From Clostridiales bacterium (lineage in GTDB: Bacteria; Bacillota; Clostridia; Lachnospirales; Lachnospiraceae), in the NCBI GenBank assembly GCA_018365455.1, contig JAGZJZ010000013.1:62001-126000 (forward strand): a stretch of DNA of 64,000 nt, given 5' to 3'. Shown here piece by piece: positions 1 to 7,970 of this stretch. Made by a program: the position numbers and the translations under genes. Each line of letters begins with the position of its first letter. The stretch's first letter is position 1. The notes under the pieces are model-generated. The model was not told where the DNA came from, made no database searches, and saw only the letters and a list, made by a program, of their open reading frames with translations.

Positions 1-1389
1 GATCAGACACAGCGAAAGGCAGTTGTCAAAATTGATGATGGCAGACCGGAACAGGTGGAAATACGTGCGGCACAAGGCGGAGGCTGGGATTTTAACCAGT
101 ATAAGGTATATGGAGTGTCCGGGTTAGAACCAGGAGAACACAGTGTTACAATCACAGCCGGGGAATCGGGAGTTTATAATAATGCAGATGCATTTGTCGT
201 ATTGAATCCGGGAGAGGTACAGCCGGAGAACAGAAACGTTTCAGAGGAAGCGCAGGAACCAGGACTGCAGACTGATACGGAAGAGCCGGAGAGAAATACT
301 GAAACGGTAGATGAAGAATGGGACAATTCAGTTATGAAACCTACTGGAGCGGTGAAAAATGCAGGAATAACCGCAACAGCCACATCAGAGTCAGACATTG
401 CATTGGCAGACCAGGCAAACAACCCTTCATCAGAAGCTATTAATAATGCTGTAATCAAACTAACCAGGGCAATAGAAGACTTCAAAGCATCCCGCATTGA
501 GCAAGAACCCGTAGATAAGTCAAAACTGGCTGCACTCATTCAAAATGTAAATGGTAAATATAATGAAAAATTATATACGCCGGAAAGCTGGAAAGTATTT
601 ATCCAGGCGCTGAATGCAGCAAAAGGCGTTAACACAAATGAAAATGCAGTGCAGGAGGATGTAACAAATGCAATATCTGCACTGGAGGCTGCTATAAGAG
701 GATTAAAACCTGTTGAGGTAAAACCAGTACCCGTTGACAAGACGGCATTAAAGAATTTGTATCAATCCTGCGCATCCCTTAAAAAGTCCGACTACACGGC
801 AACTACCTGGTCGGCTTTGGAAGCAGCCATGAAAAATGCAGCAGCGGTTATCAACAATCCAAATGCAACAAAAGAAATGACAGACCAGGTGTACAATGCC
901 CTGAACAAGGCTAAGGTGGGACTTTCTAAAATTCCGGCACTGCCCAAAAAAGGAAGCACCTATCAGACAAGGGGGCTGCGTTACAAAGTAACGGCATCTA
1001 CCAGCAGAACGAAAACCGTTATGTTGGAAAAGCCTGCAAAGAAAACATACAGATCCATCACGATTCCGTCCACTGTCAAAATTAAAGGATATACCTACAA
1101 GGTAACCAGAATTGCAGACAATGCCTTCCGGAAAAATACAAGGCTGTGGAAGGTTACAGTTGGAAGTAACGTGACCAAGATTGGAAAAGAGAGTTTTGCC
1201 GGATGTAAGAAACTGAGATCTGTTACGCTGAAATCCAAATCAATAACAAGCATAGGAAAGTATGCGTTTAAGAATATCTCATCAAAAGCAAAGATCTATG
1301 TTCCAAAGAAAAAATATTCATCTTATAAAAGGCTGCTGTCAAAAGCCAAACTCAGCAGCAAAGTAAAAATTGTTAAAAAGTCAATGTAA
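1..1389 (+). CDS. C-terminal part of a large cell-surface protein (FIVAR and BspA-like LRR domains), 5' end outside window
   Basis: The reading frame is open from base 1, so only the last 462 residues are visible and the start lies upstream. The first ~75 residues look like the end of a beta-rich carbohydrate-binding module (GLEPGEHSVTITAG). An acidic Pro/Glu/Thr linker follows (about 220-500). Two alpha-helical FIVAR-type repeats follow at about 511-708 and 730-930, each starting DK(S/T)xL and containing a W-x(3)-AL-x(2)-A pattern. The end, about 1060-1330, is a short BspA-like LRR_5 block (ADNAFRKNTRLWKVTVGSNV, FAGCKKLRSVTL) finishing in a very basic tail. In Clostridia this combination is known at the C-terminus of secreted glycoside hydrolases and adhesins, so an extracellular, glycan-related role is likely. 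The catalytic domain is not visible, so the substrate cannot be named. No LPXTG anchor is seen. Confidence 0.8.
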   Translation, partial: DQTQRKAVVKIDDGRPEQVEIRAAQGGGWDFNQYKVYGVSGLEPGEHSVTITAGESGVYNNADAFVVLNPGEVQPENRNVSEEAQEPGLQTDTEEPERNTETVDEEWDNSVMKPTGAVKNAGITATATSESDIALADQANNPSSEAINNAVIKLTRAIEDFKASRIEQEPVDKSKLAALIQNVNGKYNEKLYTPESWKVFIQALNAAKGVNTNENAVQEDVTNAISALEAAIRGLKPVEVKPVPVDKTALKNLYQSCASLKKSDYTATTWSALEAAMKNAAAVINNPNATKEMTDQVYNALNKAKVGLSKIPALPKKGSTYQTRGLRYKVTASTSRTKTVMLEKPAKKTYRSITIPSTVKIKGYTYKVTRIADNAFRKNTRLWKVTVGSNVTKIGKESFAGCKKLRSVTLKSKSITSIGKYAFKNISSKAKIYVPKKKYSSYKRLLSKAKLSSKVKIVKKSM

Positions 1390-1431
1390 ATTAAGATTGC
1401 CGGAGCCAGTTTAACTGGTTTCCAAAATCAT

Positions 1432-1506
1432 AAAAACTGTGTACAGTGTTTATGGAGTTGAATCACTACATTCATCTCCAGAGCGCTGTACACAGTTTTT
1501 TATTTT
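1432..1506 (+). terminator. Intrinsic terminator of the surface protein gene
   Basis: A perfect 15-bp inverted repeat (arms 1432-1446 and 1486-1500, AAAAACTGTGTACAG / CTGTACACAGTTTTT) is followed by TATTTTT. The 39-nt loop contains a secondary TGGAG/CTCCA stem. The A-rich left arm could also terminate the opposite-strand gene ending at 1527. Confidence 0.85.
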
Positions 1507-1526
1507 TAAATAAATAGAAATCTAAA

Positions 1527-1724
1527 TCAGGATGTCGTTCTTTTTAAATACTCCGTAGTCTTCACAAGGCGGATCATATGTCCGTCTATTTTCTTGCTTA
1601 CTTCCAGCAGTTCTTTACCCGTTAAAGGTTTTCCTTCTTCCACTAACCGGTCTAATTTCTTACCCTCAGCAGCTAATGCACATTTGTACCAGTTCTTTTG
1701 AATATTGCATAACATTCTTCTCAT
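1527..1724 (-). CDS. Small Spo0E-like protein (candidate aspartyl-phosphate phosphatase)
   Basis: A 65-residue protein whose ATG lies 7 nt after a strong AAAGGAG site, so the start is well supported. Residues ~20-60 (LDRLVEEGKPL...ELLEVSKKIDGHMIRL) fit the two-helix hairpin of the Spo0E family, in which an S-x-x-L/I-D signature sits in the second helix. Here it reads SKKID. Known Spo0E-family proteins dephosphorylate Spo0A~P and delay sporulation. The N-terminal extension of ~20 residues (CNIQKNWYKCAL) is unusual for the family. A Spo0A-type box overlaps the -35 region of its promoter, which supports a sporulation role. The assignment rests on a short motif only; a small coiled-coil protein of other function is possible. 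Confidence 0.55.
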   Translation of the reverse strand: MRRMLCNIQKNWYKCALAAEGKKLDRLVEEGKPLTGKELLEVSKKIDGHMIRLVKTTEYLKRTTS

Positions 1725-1776
1725 ATGTTTTCTCCTTTATTCGCTCTATTAGTGTGTAACTGACTCTGTTAGACAC

Positions 1777-1881
1777 AGTATAACACAGTCCGATTGTCGA
1801 AGTCAGTCGAAACCCGTAGCAAATATAAGAAATTTTCATTTTTTTTGAAAAATATATCTTTTCAGGAGTTAAACAGTCGAA
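1777..1881 (-). promoter_or_regulatory. Promoter with Spo0A-type boxes upstream of the Spo0E-like gene
   Basis: On the minus strand a -10 TATACT occupies 1782-1777. On the plus strand a perfect 0A-box core TGTCGAA is at 1795-1801, and one-mismatch copies AGTCGAA are at 1805-1811 and 1875-1881, all in the same orientation. The first box would overlap the -35 region, the arrangement known for Spo0A-activated sigma-A promoters. No good -35 hexamer is visible, which fits an activator-dependent promoter. Regulation is inferred. Confidence 0.5.
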
Positions 1882-1921
1882 AACATAGGAAAGATAGCGG
1901 GTTTTGGACATTTATGTTCCA

Positions 1922-3676
1922 TTATCCGATCTGATAATAGTTTTCCAGATATTTTTCCAGGACCGGAAATGGTGCAGGTCCGCAGGTCAAAATCTGTTCA
2001 TGGAATTCTTTCAGGTTAAATTTATCGCCTAACTCTTTTTTGAATTTATCCCGGATATCCATGAAGCTCAGGCAGCCCACATAATATTTCAGATAGTTGG
2101 CAGGTGCTTCAATGATGATGTCATACATGTTGTTCGCGATCTCCGGATCTGAAAATCCGATTTGGTTTAAATAGGCAGCAGTTGCGTTCCGGTCGTAACC
2201 ATGATAGTGGATGGCGATATCCAGGAGAGAAGATATGCCAAGCATTATGGAGCGGTTTAAGCGGTAAAGGGCAGCCACATCCTGATCTACTTCAGCGTAT
2301 TGGTAGGACTGGAATTCCACATAAGTTGCCCAGCCTTCACTGTATCCGCCAAAGTTTAACAGGCTTCTGACCGGGTCGGCGTTAGCACTTCCGGAATAGA
2401 TGGTCTGGTATAAATGTCCCGGATAACCCTCGTGTGCCAGGGTGGTATAAAGCTCAAGCCCGGAATAGTCAGATGCCTGGTTGATATAAATTACATTGTC
2501 AACGAGATTATCAATAGGCGGAGACAGGTAAAATGCAGGGCTTAAATATTTCTCCAGAGAACTGTGGACGTATTTCACGTTAACGTTCACCTGAGGAGAC
2601 GCAGGGAAATCATCAGCCATTTTCTTCTGCAGGTCATTTAAGATTGCTTCCGGTGTGGAGGCGGCCATGCCTGAGACAGAAGACAGGAGAGACGGATTTT
2701 TCGCCACAAGAGTCTGCAATTCGGTAAAGTCTGTCTGCACCTGGTCCATAAGGCGTTTTTGGATCTGGTCGATGGATGCGGTGGAACCGGTTGTATCTTT
2801 CACCAGGTATTCATAATATTTCTTGCCCTCAGGGAAATTACATAGTCCGGCGTTGTTTTTGCCGGTTCCTTTTAAGGCAGTCAGACCGGAAATCATATTT
2901 TCGTAAGCTGGAATGACTTTCTTCAAAATAATATCTTTGTGCCGAACCTTAAAGTTGGCGCATTCTTCCGGTGTGAGATCTGGGAAGGCATCCACCTTAT
3001 CATTAAATATTTCTATTAAAAAGTTGTTATCCGGGTCAGCAATAAAGGACTGGCATTGGGCAATTATGGCATCTGTGTTGGCATCGCTCATAAATAAGCC
3101 GGCGGCAGATTTTGCTTTTTCAAACTCCAGAAGGGATGCATAGTATGTATCCAGTTGTGACAGCAGAGACAGATATTCATCAATGTCCGCCTTTTTGTTA
3201 AAGGTATATTCAGCAAGGAGAACGGGCAGCTGTGCCTGAGTGCCGATTGTGGGTCCCAGTGGTTCTGCATACAGGGAAAAATCCTTGCCGTTGTTTTGAT
3301 TTTTCAGATAGTATGCAAGTATGTCATAGGTCAGCTGATTGTCTTTGGAGAGTTTCTTATAAGAAATCTGATTCAGTGCCTCCTGATAATTTTCAAGGAC
3401 AGCGGTAGAGGTTGCGAGGGATTCTTCATCAGCGGCTCCAAGTGTTACCATATAATCATCAATCCCGAAAGACTTGGGGTCCGACAGGGTGTAATGAAGA
3501 TTCAACGTGTTGGAGGTGACTTCATCCACAAACATGTTGTGGGTAAAATCTGTGAATTTGCGGTTTTCCTGATAGTGGAAAGAACTGTTGATGTAGATGC
3601 CGAAAGAGATCAGCAGTAACAGGGAAGCCGGAATCAGCAGGAAGCGAAGAAGAGACGCGGGGTTGATTTTACGCAT
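1922..3676 (-). CDS. DUF885 family membrane-anchored putative metallopeptidase
   Basis: About 584 residues. One hydrophobic segment lies near the N-terminus (LLRFLLIPASLLLLISFGIYI), so the protein is probably anchored with its large domain outside the membrane. The domain carries the DUF885 hallmark HEGYPGH (in LAHEGYPGHLYQ), a zinc-peptidase-like HExxGH motif, and a downstream acidic helix (GGYSEGWATYVE) that could give the third metal ligand. Members are regarded as putative metallopeptidases; the substrate here is unknown. An upstream in-frame GTG at 3685 exists, but the ATG at 3676 has AGGTG at good spacing and is preferred. It lies alone, upstream of the Spo0E-like gene on the same strand, separated by 197 bp that carries a separate promoter. 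Confidence 0.8.
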   Translation of the reverse strand: MRKINPASLLRFLLIPASLLLLISFGIYINSSFHYQENRKFTDFTHNMFVDEVTSNTLNLHYTLSDPKSFGIDDYMVTLGAADEESLATSTAVLENYQEALNQISYKKLSKDNQLTYDILAYYLKNQNNGKDFSLYAEPLGPTIGTQAQLPVLLAEYTFNKKADIDEYLSLLSQLDTYYASLLEFEKAKSAAGLFMSDANTDAIIAQCQSFIADPDNNFLIEIFNDKVDAFPDLTPEECANFKVRHKDIILKKVIPAYENMISGLTALKGTGKNNAGLCNFPEGKKYYEYLVKDTTGSTASIDQIQKRLMDQVQTDFTELQTLVAKNPSLLSSVSGMAASTPEAILNDLQKKMADDFPASPQVNVNVKYVHSSLEKYLSPAFYLSPPIDNLVDNVIYINQASDYSGLELYTTLAHEGYPGHLYQTIYSGSANADPVRSLLNFGGYSEGWATYVEFQSYQYAEVDQDVAALYRLNRSIMLGISSLLDIAIHYHGYDRNATAAYLNQIGFSDPEIANNMYDIIIEAPANYLKYYVGCLSFMDIRDKFKKELGDKFNLKEFHEQILTCGPAPFPVLEKYLENYYQIG

Positions 3677-3685
3677 AGGGTTCAC

Positions 3686-3834
3686 CTGACAATAGGGTCT
3701 TTAGTGTAAAGATATGCAAGAAGACATGCAAAAATTACCATCAGGGACACGAAAAAAGAAGGAGATGATAAACGTATACGTATATAACTGGGTAAGCCGA
3801 AGGAAGACTGTTCACATGCTATAAGGAGGTATTT
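3686..3834. other. Intergenic region between the DUF885 gene and the recombinase
   Basis: This stretch separates divergent genes. It contains the 10-bp palindrome ACGTATACGT around 3773-3782 and an AAGGAGG ribosome site (about 3822) for the recombinase. No gene is seen. Confidence 0.5.
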
Positions 3835-4428
3835 ATGAAAAAGTATGGTTATGTAAGAGTATCTACAAAAGAACAAAATGAGGACAGGCAGATGATTGCA
3901 CTGTCAAGGTGGGGAGTTCCAAAGGGTGACATCTATATGGATAAGCTGAGCGGAAAGGACTTCAACCGTCCCCAGTACAGAAAATTATTAAGGAGGATTA
4001 AGCCGGGAGATCTGATTGTAATCAAATCCATAGACCGTTTGGGAAGGAATTATCAGGAGATTATTGACCAGTGGAGGGTAATTACAAAACATAAAGGGGC
4101 TGATGTTCTTGTTCTGGATATGCCGCTGCTGGATACGCGAAAGGGAAAAGACCTGATGGGAACCTTTATTGCAGATATGGTGCTGCAGCTTTTATCCTAC
4201 GTAGCCCAGACAGAGCGGGAGAATATCAGACAGAGGCAGGCGGAGGGAATTGAAGCTGCGAAGATCCGCGGTGTGCAGTTCGGACGTCCATGTAAGGATA
4301 TTCCGCCGGAATTCAATACTGTCCGGTCCAGATGGGAAGTAGGAGAGATCAGCGGCAGAGAAGCGGCGCGTCAGCTTGCAGTTACACACAACACGTTCTT
4401 TAAATGGATTAACTCGATACAACCATAA
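3835..4428 (+). CDS. Serine recombinase, resolvase/invertase family
   Basis: A 197-residue small serine recombinase. The N-terminus YGYVRVSTKEQNEDRQ carries the nucleophilic serine (YxRVST) and the QNxxRQ segment. RPQY..LL..IKPGDLIVIKSIDRLGRNYQEI gives the conserved arginine motif (DRLGRN) of the catalytic core. The E-helix (AQTERENIRQRQAEGIEAAK) and a C-terminal helix-turn-helix (EISGREAARQLAVTHNTFFKWI) follow. Length matches Tn3-type resolvases and DNA invertases. AAGGAGG lies before the ATG. No transposase, phage gene or obvious crossover repeats are adjacent, so it may be an orphan or act on a distant site. The next gene downstream is a truncated regulator, suggesting a small accessory patch. 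Confidence 0.9.
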   Translation: MKKYGYVRVSTKEQNEDRQMIALSRWGVPKGDIYMDKLSGKDFNRPQYRKLLRRIKPGDLIVIKSIDRLGRNYQEIIDQWRVITKHKGADVLVLDMPLLDTRKGKDLMGTFIADMVLQLLSYVAQTERENIRQRQAEGIEAAKIRGVQFGRPCKDIPPEFNTVRSRWEVGEISGREAARQLAVTHNTFFKWINSIQP

Positions 4429-4634
4429 ATTTGGCGAAAAATGTAGACTTTTTTATCCAGTAGTTTTTGAATTATACATAGATTATAAATTAAGCGATGC
4501 CTTCCATTCAGACCTATTTTGAGCCGAAGAAAGAGGAATACAAGCCCAAAAAAATTTTACCACGATTGGTAAAAAAAGTCTGATTATTTATCCGGATATA
4601 GATATAAAGAAAAATAAAGGATGGAAATGAGAAA

Positions 4635-5420
4635 ATGGAAGGTAGAAAAATGCCATATGATGATGCAGTAATGGAAAAAATGGATATTTCAGTTTTATGT
4701 ATGGAAACAATTGAAAAATATCGCAGCTGTATGAAGGCGAAGACACCGGATGCACCCTGTCTGAAGCTTCTGATGCCGGAGTTCCTGGTTAAGCTGGCCG
4801 TATTAAAAAGAGAGGAAACGGATAAGCTTGTCCCTACCATAGCAGGTCTTCTGATGTTCGGAAAAGAATCCTTTATCCGGGAAGAGTTTCCCAATTACTT
4901 TCTGGATTACAGAGAGGAAGTGCAGGGGGTAAGGCTGGGATGGACTTATCGCATGACCTCGGATGACGGTACTTTCAATGGAAATATTTATGAATATTAT
5001 AATTATGTTATGGGCAGACTAGTTGCTCATGGAGATCATGAATTTGCGGTAAACAAGATGAAAAATGAGGATGATAAAGATTTGGTGGTAAATGCTCTTA
5101 AGGAAGCGGTCAGCAATGCCGTGATCCATGCCGATTATTACGGCCGCCAGGGTATTGTAATCAGAAAAAAAGATAACCTGCTGACCATATCCAATCCCGG
5201 CAGACTGCTGATTCCAAAAGAAGAAATACTTGCAGGGGGAATCAGCGATCCCAGAAACCCCACAATATTTAAACTGTTTAATCGGATTGGAGTGGGAGAC
5301 AGGGCAGGAAGCGGCATGAGCCGGATATATGAGGCGTGGAAAAACCAGGGCTGGCCAAAACCAGTATGTGAAGTTAATTCCGACCCATACAGAGTGACGC
5401 TGAAACTGGAGGTATATTAA
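4635..5420 (+). CDS. RecG/AlbA-type regulator lacking its N-terminal AlbA_2 domain (probable fragment)
   Basis: 261 residues matching the C-terminal two thirds of the family often called ATP-dependent DNA helicase RecG-like or AlbA_2 transcriptional regulators. Visible are the linker (PTIAGLLMFGKE, FPNYFLDYREE) and an ATPase-like HATPase_c_4 domain with LKEAVSNAVIHADY, TISNPGRL and GDRAGSGMSRIYEAW. Complete members carry an N-terminal Schlafen/AlbA_2 domain of roughly 130 residues. Here the frame is closed by a TAA at 4605, and no AlbA_2 coding sequence is evident in the 206 bp upstream. The start is uncertain: the second ATG (MPYDD, 4650) is also possible and no strong ribosome site exists. 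The gene is probably a decayed remnant, though expression as a stand-alone ATPase-like protein cannot be excluded. It is not a true RecG helicase. Confidence 0.7.
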   Translation: MEGRKMPYDDAVMEKMDISVLCMETIEKYRSCMKAKTPDAPCLKLLMPEFLVKLAVLKREETDKLVPTIAGLLMFGKESFIREEFPNYFLDYREEVQGVRLGWTYRMTSDDGTFNGNIYEYYNYVMGRLVAHGDHEFAVNKMKNEDDKDLVVNALKEAVSNAVIHADYYGRQGIVIRKKDNLLTISNPGRLLIPKEEILAGGISDPRNPTIFKLFNRIGVGDRAGSGMSRIYEAWKNQGWPKPVCEVNSDPYRVTLKLEVY

Positions 5421-5469
5421 AGGGGAATATGAGAGGTTCAGGAAAACTCCCGTTATTTTTCTTTCGTAC

Positions 5470-5878
5470 TTGACATCCCACATTCATTGTGATAGCCTAA
5501 CTACATATAGACAAACGCGATGACGAAGAGAGTACATCTGATGCAGGCATTACAGAGAATTCCCGGCTGCTGAGAGGGAAATGTGAGTACGGATGGAAGA
5601 TGGCTTCTGAGTGGTGCACCGAACATGAAAAGGCAATTGTTTGCAGAAATGATTCAAACTGTCCAATTTGTGCAAGGCTGCAACGGGAACCGCCTGTTAC
5701 AGCGGTGTAGTGTACGATCAGGAGATGGTATTTCGGTACCAGGTGCAGCGTGGCGCAATGCTCTGGCAGACCTGGGGATGTGCACTTGCAGAGGTTTGTT
5801 TCGCGAGAAATGAATGAAGTGAAGTGGTAACACGGGATGATAACACCCGTCTTCTCAAATGGGAAGGCGGGTTTTTTT
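5470..5878 (+). promoter_or_regulatory. T-box leader (Met specifier) controlling metG
   Basis: A TTGACA (5470-5475) starts the promoter; the -10 around 5491-5498 is weak. The transcript begins with the Stem I/K-turn signature GATGACGAAGAGAGTA at 5519. Aligned to the second T-box in this window (ileS), the specifier position falls on ATG at 5600-5602 (context GGAAG-ATG-GCTTCTGAG), which reads methionine. The T-box core TGGTAACACG lies at 5826-5835. It is followed by a terminator hairpin, ACCCGTCTTC / GGGAAGGCGGGT, with seven T (5844-5878). Known mechanism: uncharged tRNA-Met pairs with specifier and T-box, favouring the antiterminator and so metG transcription. Confidence 0.85.
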
Positions 5879-5937
5879 GCGCATTTTACCGGTTGGCATT
5901 TAGAGCGGCATTCAAAAGAATAAGAAAGGGATTTATC

Positions 5938-7890
5938 ATGGGAAAAGAAAAATATTATATGACTACGGCGATTGCCTATACTTCAGGCAAACCGCATATC
6001 GGCAATACCTACGAGGTAGTGCTGGCAGACAGTATTGCAAGATTTAAAAGAGCACAGGGCTATGATGTATTCTTCCAGACAGGAACGGATGAGCATGGTC
6101 AGAAAATTGAATTAAAAGCAGAAGAGGCTGGTATCACCTGCAAAGAATTTGTAGATCAAACTGCCGGAGATATCAAAAAGATCTGGGATATGATGAATAC
6201 CTCATATGACAAATTTATCCGTACTACCGACGAAGACCATGAAAAACAGGTACAAAAAATATTTAAGAAACTGTACGACAAAGGCGATATTTATAAAGGC
6301 CATTACGAAGGAATGTATTGTACACCATGTGAATCATTTTTTACGGAATCCCAATTGACGGACGGCAAATGTCCTGACTGCGGAAGAGATGTACAGCCTG
6401 CAAAGGAAGAAGCTTATTTTTTCAAAATGAGCAAATATGCGGACCGTTTAATTGAGCACATCAATACCCATCCCGAATTTATACAGCCGGTTTCCAGAAA
6501 AAATGAAATGATGAATAATTTTCTGTTACCAGGACTTCAGGACCTCTGTGTATCCAGAACTTCTTTTAAATGGGGAATTCCGGTTGATTTTGATCCAAAG
6601 CACGTGGTATATGTATGGCTGGATGCTCTTACAAACTATATCACAGGCATTGGCTACAACTGCGATGGAGAGAGCACAGATCAGTTTAAAAAGGACTGGC
6701 CTGCAGACCTGCATCTGATTGGAAAAGATATTATCCGTTTCCATACGATTTACTGGCCGATCTTCCTGATGGCGCTGGACCTGCCTCTTCCCAAGCAGAT
6801 TTTTGGTCACCCGTGGCTGCTGCAGGGCGATGGCAAGATGAGTAAGTCCAAAGGTAATGTGCTGTATGCAGATGAACTGGTAGATTTCTTTGGCGTGGAT
6901 GCAGTACGCTATTTCGTTCTACATGAAATGCCGTTTGAAAATGATGGTGTTATTTCCTGGGAGCTTATGGTGGAAAGGATGAATTCTGATCTGGCGAATA
7001 CCCTTGGAAATTTGGTAAACAGAACGATTTCCATGTCAAATAAATATTTTGGCGGTGTTGTCGCAGATAAAGGGGCAGCCGAATCGGTAGATGAAGAATT
7101 AAAAGCAATTGCACTGGAGGTTCCGAAAAAAGCAGCGGAAAAAATGGAAGAACTTCGTGTTGCTGACGCTATTTCAGAAATCTTTACCCTGTTTAAACGC
7201 TGCAATAAATATATAGATGAAACAATGCCATGGGCGCTGGCAAAGGATGAAGCTAAGCAGGACCGTCTGGCAACGGTGCTCTACAATCTGGTAGAAAGTA
7301 TCAGCATCGGGGCATCCTTACTGGATTCCTTTATGCCGGAAACCTCCGGTAAAATTCTGGCACAGTTAAACGCAGAAAAAAGAAGTCTGTCTGATATGGA
7401 ACAGTACGGCATTTATAAATCCGGCAGCAAAGTGACGGAAAAGCCAGAAATCTTATTTGCACGTCTGGACATGAAAGAGGTAATGGCAAAGGTAGAAGAA
7501 CTGCATGCTGCCAAGGAAGAACCAGAGGTCCCTGCAGAGCCGGTAATCGATATAGAAGCAAAAGCAGAAATCTCTTATGATGATTTTATGAAAATGCAGT
7601 TTCAGGTTGGTGAGATTATTTCCTGTGAAGAGGTAAAGAAATCGAAAAAGCTGCTTTGTTCCCAGGTTCGTGTGGGAAGTCAGGTAAAACAAATTGTTTC
7701 CGGAATTAAAGCCAATTACAGTGCAGAAGAAATGGTTGGAAAAAAGGTCATGGTACTGGTGAACTTAAAGCCTGCAAAACTTGCAGGTGTGATGTCTGAA
7801 GGTATGCTTCTGTGTGCTGAGGATGAAAATGGTGAACTGGCTTTGATGATCCCCGAAAAGAAAATGCCATCCGGCGCGGAGATCTGTTAA
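5938..7890 (+). CDS. metG: Methionyl-tRNA synthetase with C-terminal tRNA-binding domain
   Basis: 650 residues from the ATG at 5938, preceded by AGAAAGGG; the in-frame sequence upstream to 5824 is leader. The enzyme charges tRNA-Met with methionine in the cytoplasm. The class I signature is KPHIGNTY (HIGH-like) near residue 17. A zinc-knuckle CTPCESF...CPDCG follows at about 125-150, and the catalytic KMSKSKGN loop lies near residue 300. The C-terminal ~110 residues (DFMKMQFQVGEIISCEEVKKSKKL...) form an EMAP/Trbp111-like OB-fold that aids dimerisation and tRNA binding. Length is normal for the MetG type with this appendix. Expression should be governed by the T-box leader. It ends in its own terminator and seems monocistronic. 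Confidence 0.97.
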   Translation: MGKEKYYMTTAIAYTSGKPHIGNTYEVVLADSIARFKRAQGYDVFFQTGTDEHGQKIELKAEEAGITCKEFVDQTAGDIKKIWDMMNTSYDKFIRTTDEDHEKQVQKIFKKLYDKGDIYKGHYEGMYCTPCESFFTESQLTDGKCPDCGRDVQPAKEEAYFFKMSKYADRLIEHINTHPEFIQPVSRKNEMMNNFLLPGLQDLCVSRTSFKWGIPVDFDPKHVVYVWLDALTNYITGIGYNCDGESTDQFKKDWPADLHLIGKDIIRFHTIYWPIFLMALDLPLPKQIFGHPWLLQGDGKMSKSKGNVLYADELVDFFGVDAVRYFVLHEMPFENDGVISWELMVERMNSDLANTLGNLVNRTISMSNKYFGGVVADKGAAESVDEELKAIALEVPKKAAEKMEELRVADAISEIFTLFKRCNKYIDETMPWALAKDEAKQDRLATVLYNLVESISIGASLLDSFMPETSGKILAQLNAEKRSLSDMEQYGIYKSGSKVTEKPEILFARLDMKEVMAKVEELHAAKEEPEVPAEPVIDIEAKAEISYDDFMKMQFQVGEIISCEEVKKSKKLLCSQVRVGSQVKQIVSGIKANYSAEEMVGKKVMVLVNLKPAKLAGVMSEGMLLCAEDENGELALMIPEKKMPSGAEIC

Positions 7891-7914
7891 GAAAAGTTTA
7901 GAAAAGTAAAGTGA

Positions 7915-7940
7915 GAGGCTGTCCGAAGGCAGCCTCTTTT
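7915..7940 (+). terminator. metG terminator
   Basis: Inverted repeat GAGGCTG (7915-7921) / CAGCCTC (7930-7936) with an 8-nt loop followed by TTTT. It lies between convergent genes. Confidence 0.85.
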
Positions 7941-7970
7941 ATTGCGTAAGATAAGAATCATATTCCTCAT

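Noticed and set aside
1666..1911. Minus-strand frame overlapping the Spo0E-like gene
   Set aside because: It runs through the promoter and box region and lacks a ribosome site; the 65-residue frame has a better start.
3835..4428. Resolvase considered as part of a full transposon or phage
   Set aside because: No transposase, terminal repeats or phage genes found on either side.
4498..4572. Small reading frame starting MPSIQTYFEPKKEEYK before the truncated AlbA/RecG-like gene
   Set aside because: No ribosome site, only 25 codons, and no resemblance to the missing AlbA_2 domain.
4635..5420. Name ATP-dependent DNA helicase RecG
   Set aside because: No helicase motifs are present; the label is a historical misnomer for AlbA_2/HATPase_c_4 proteins.
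5583..5813. Frame in the metG leader considered as a small gene
   Set aside because: It lies inside the T-box structure, covering the specifier and linker; no conserved protein features.
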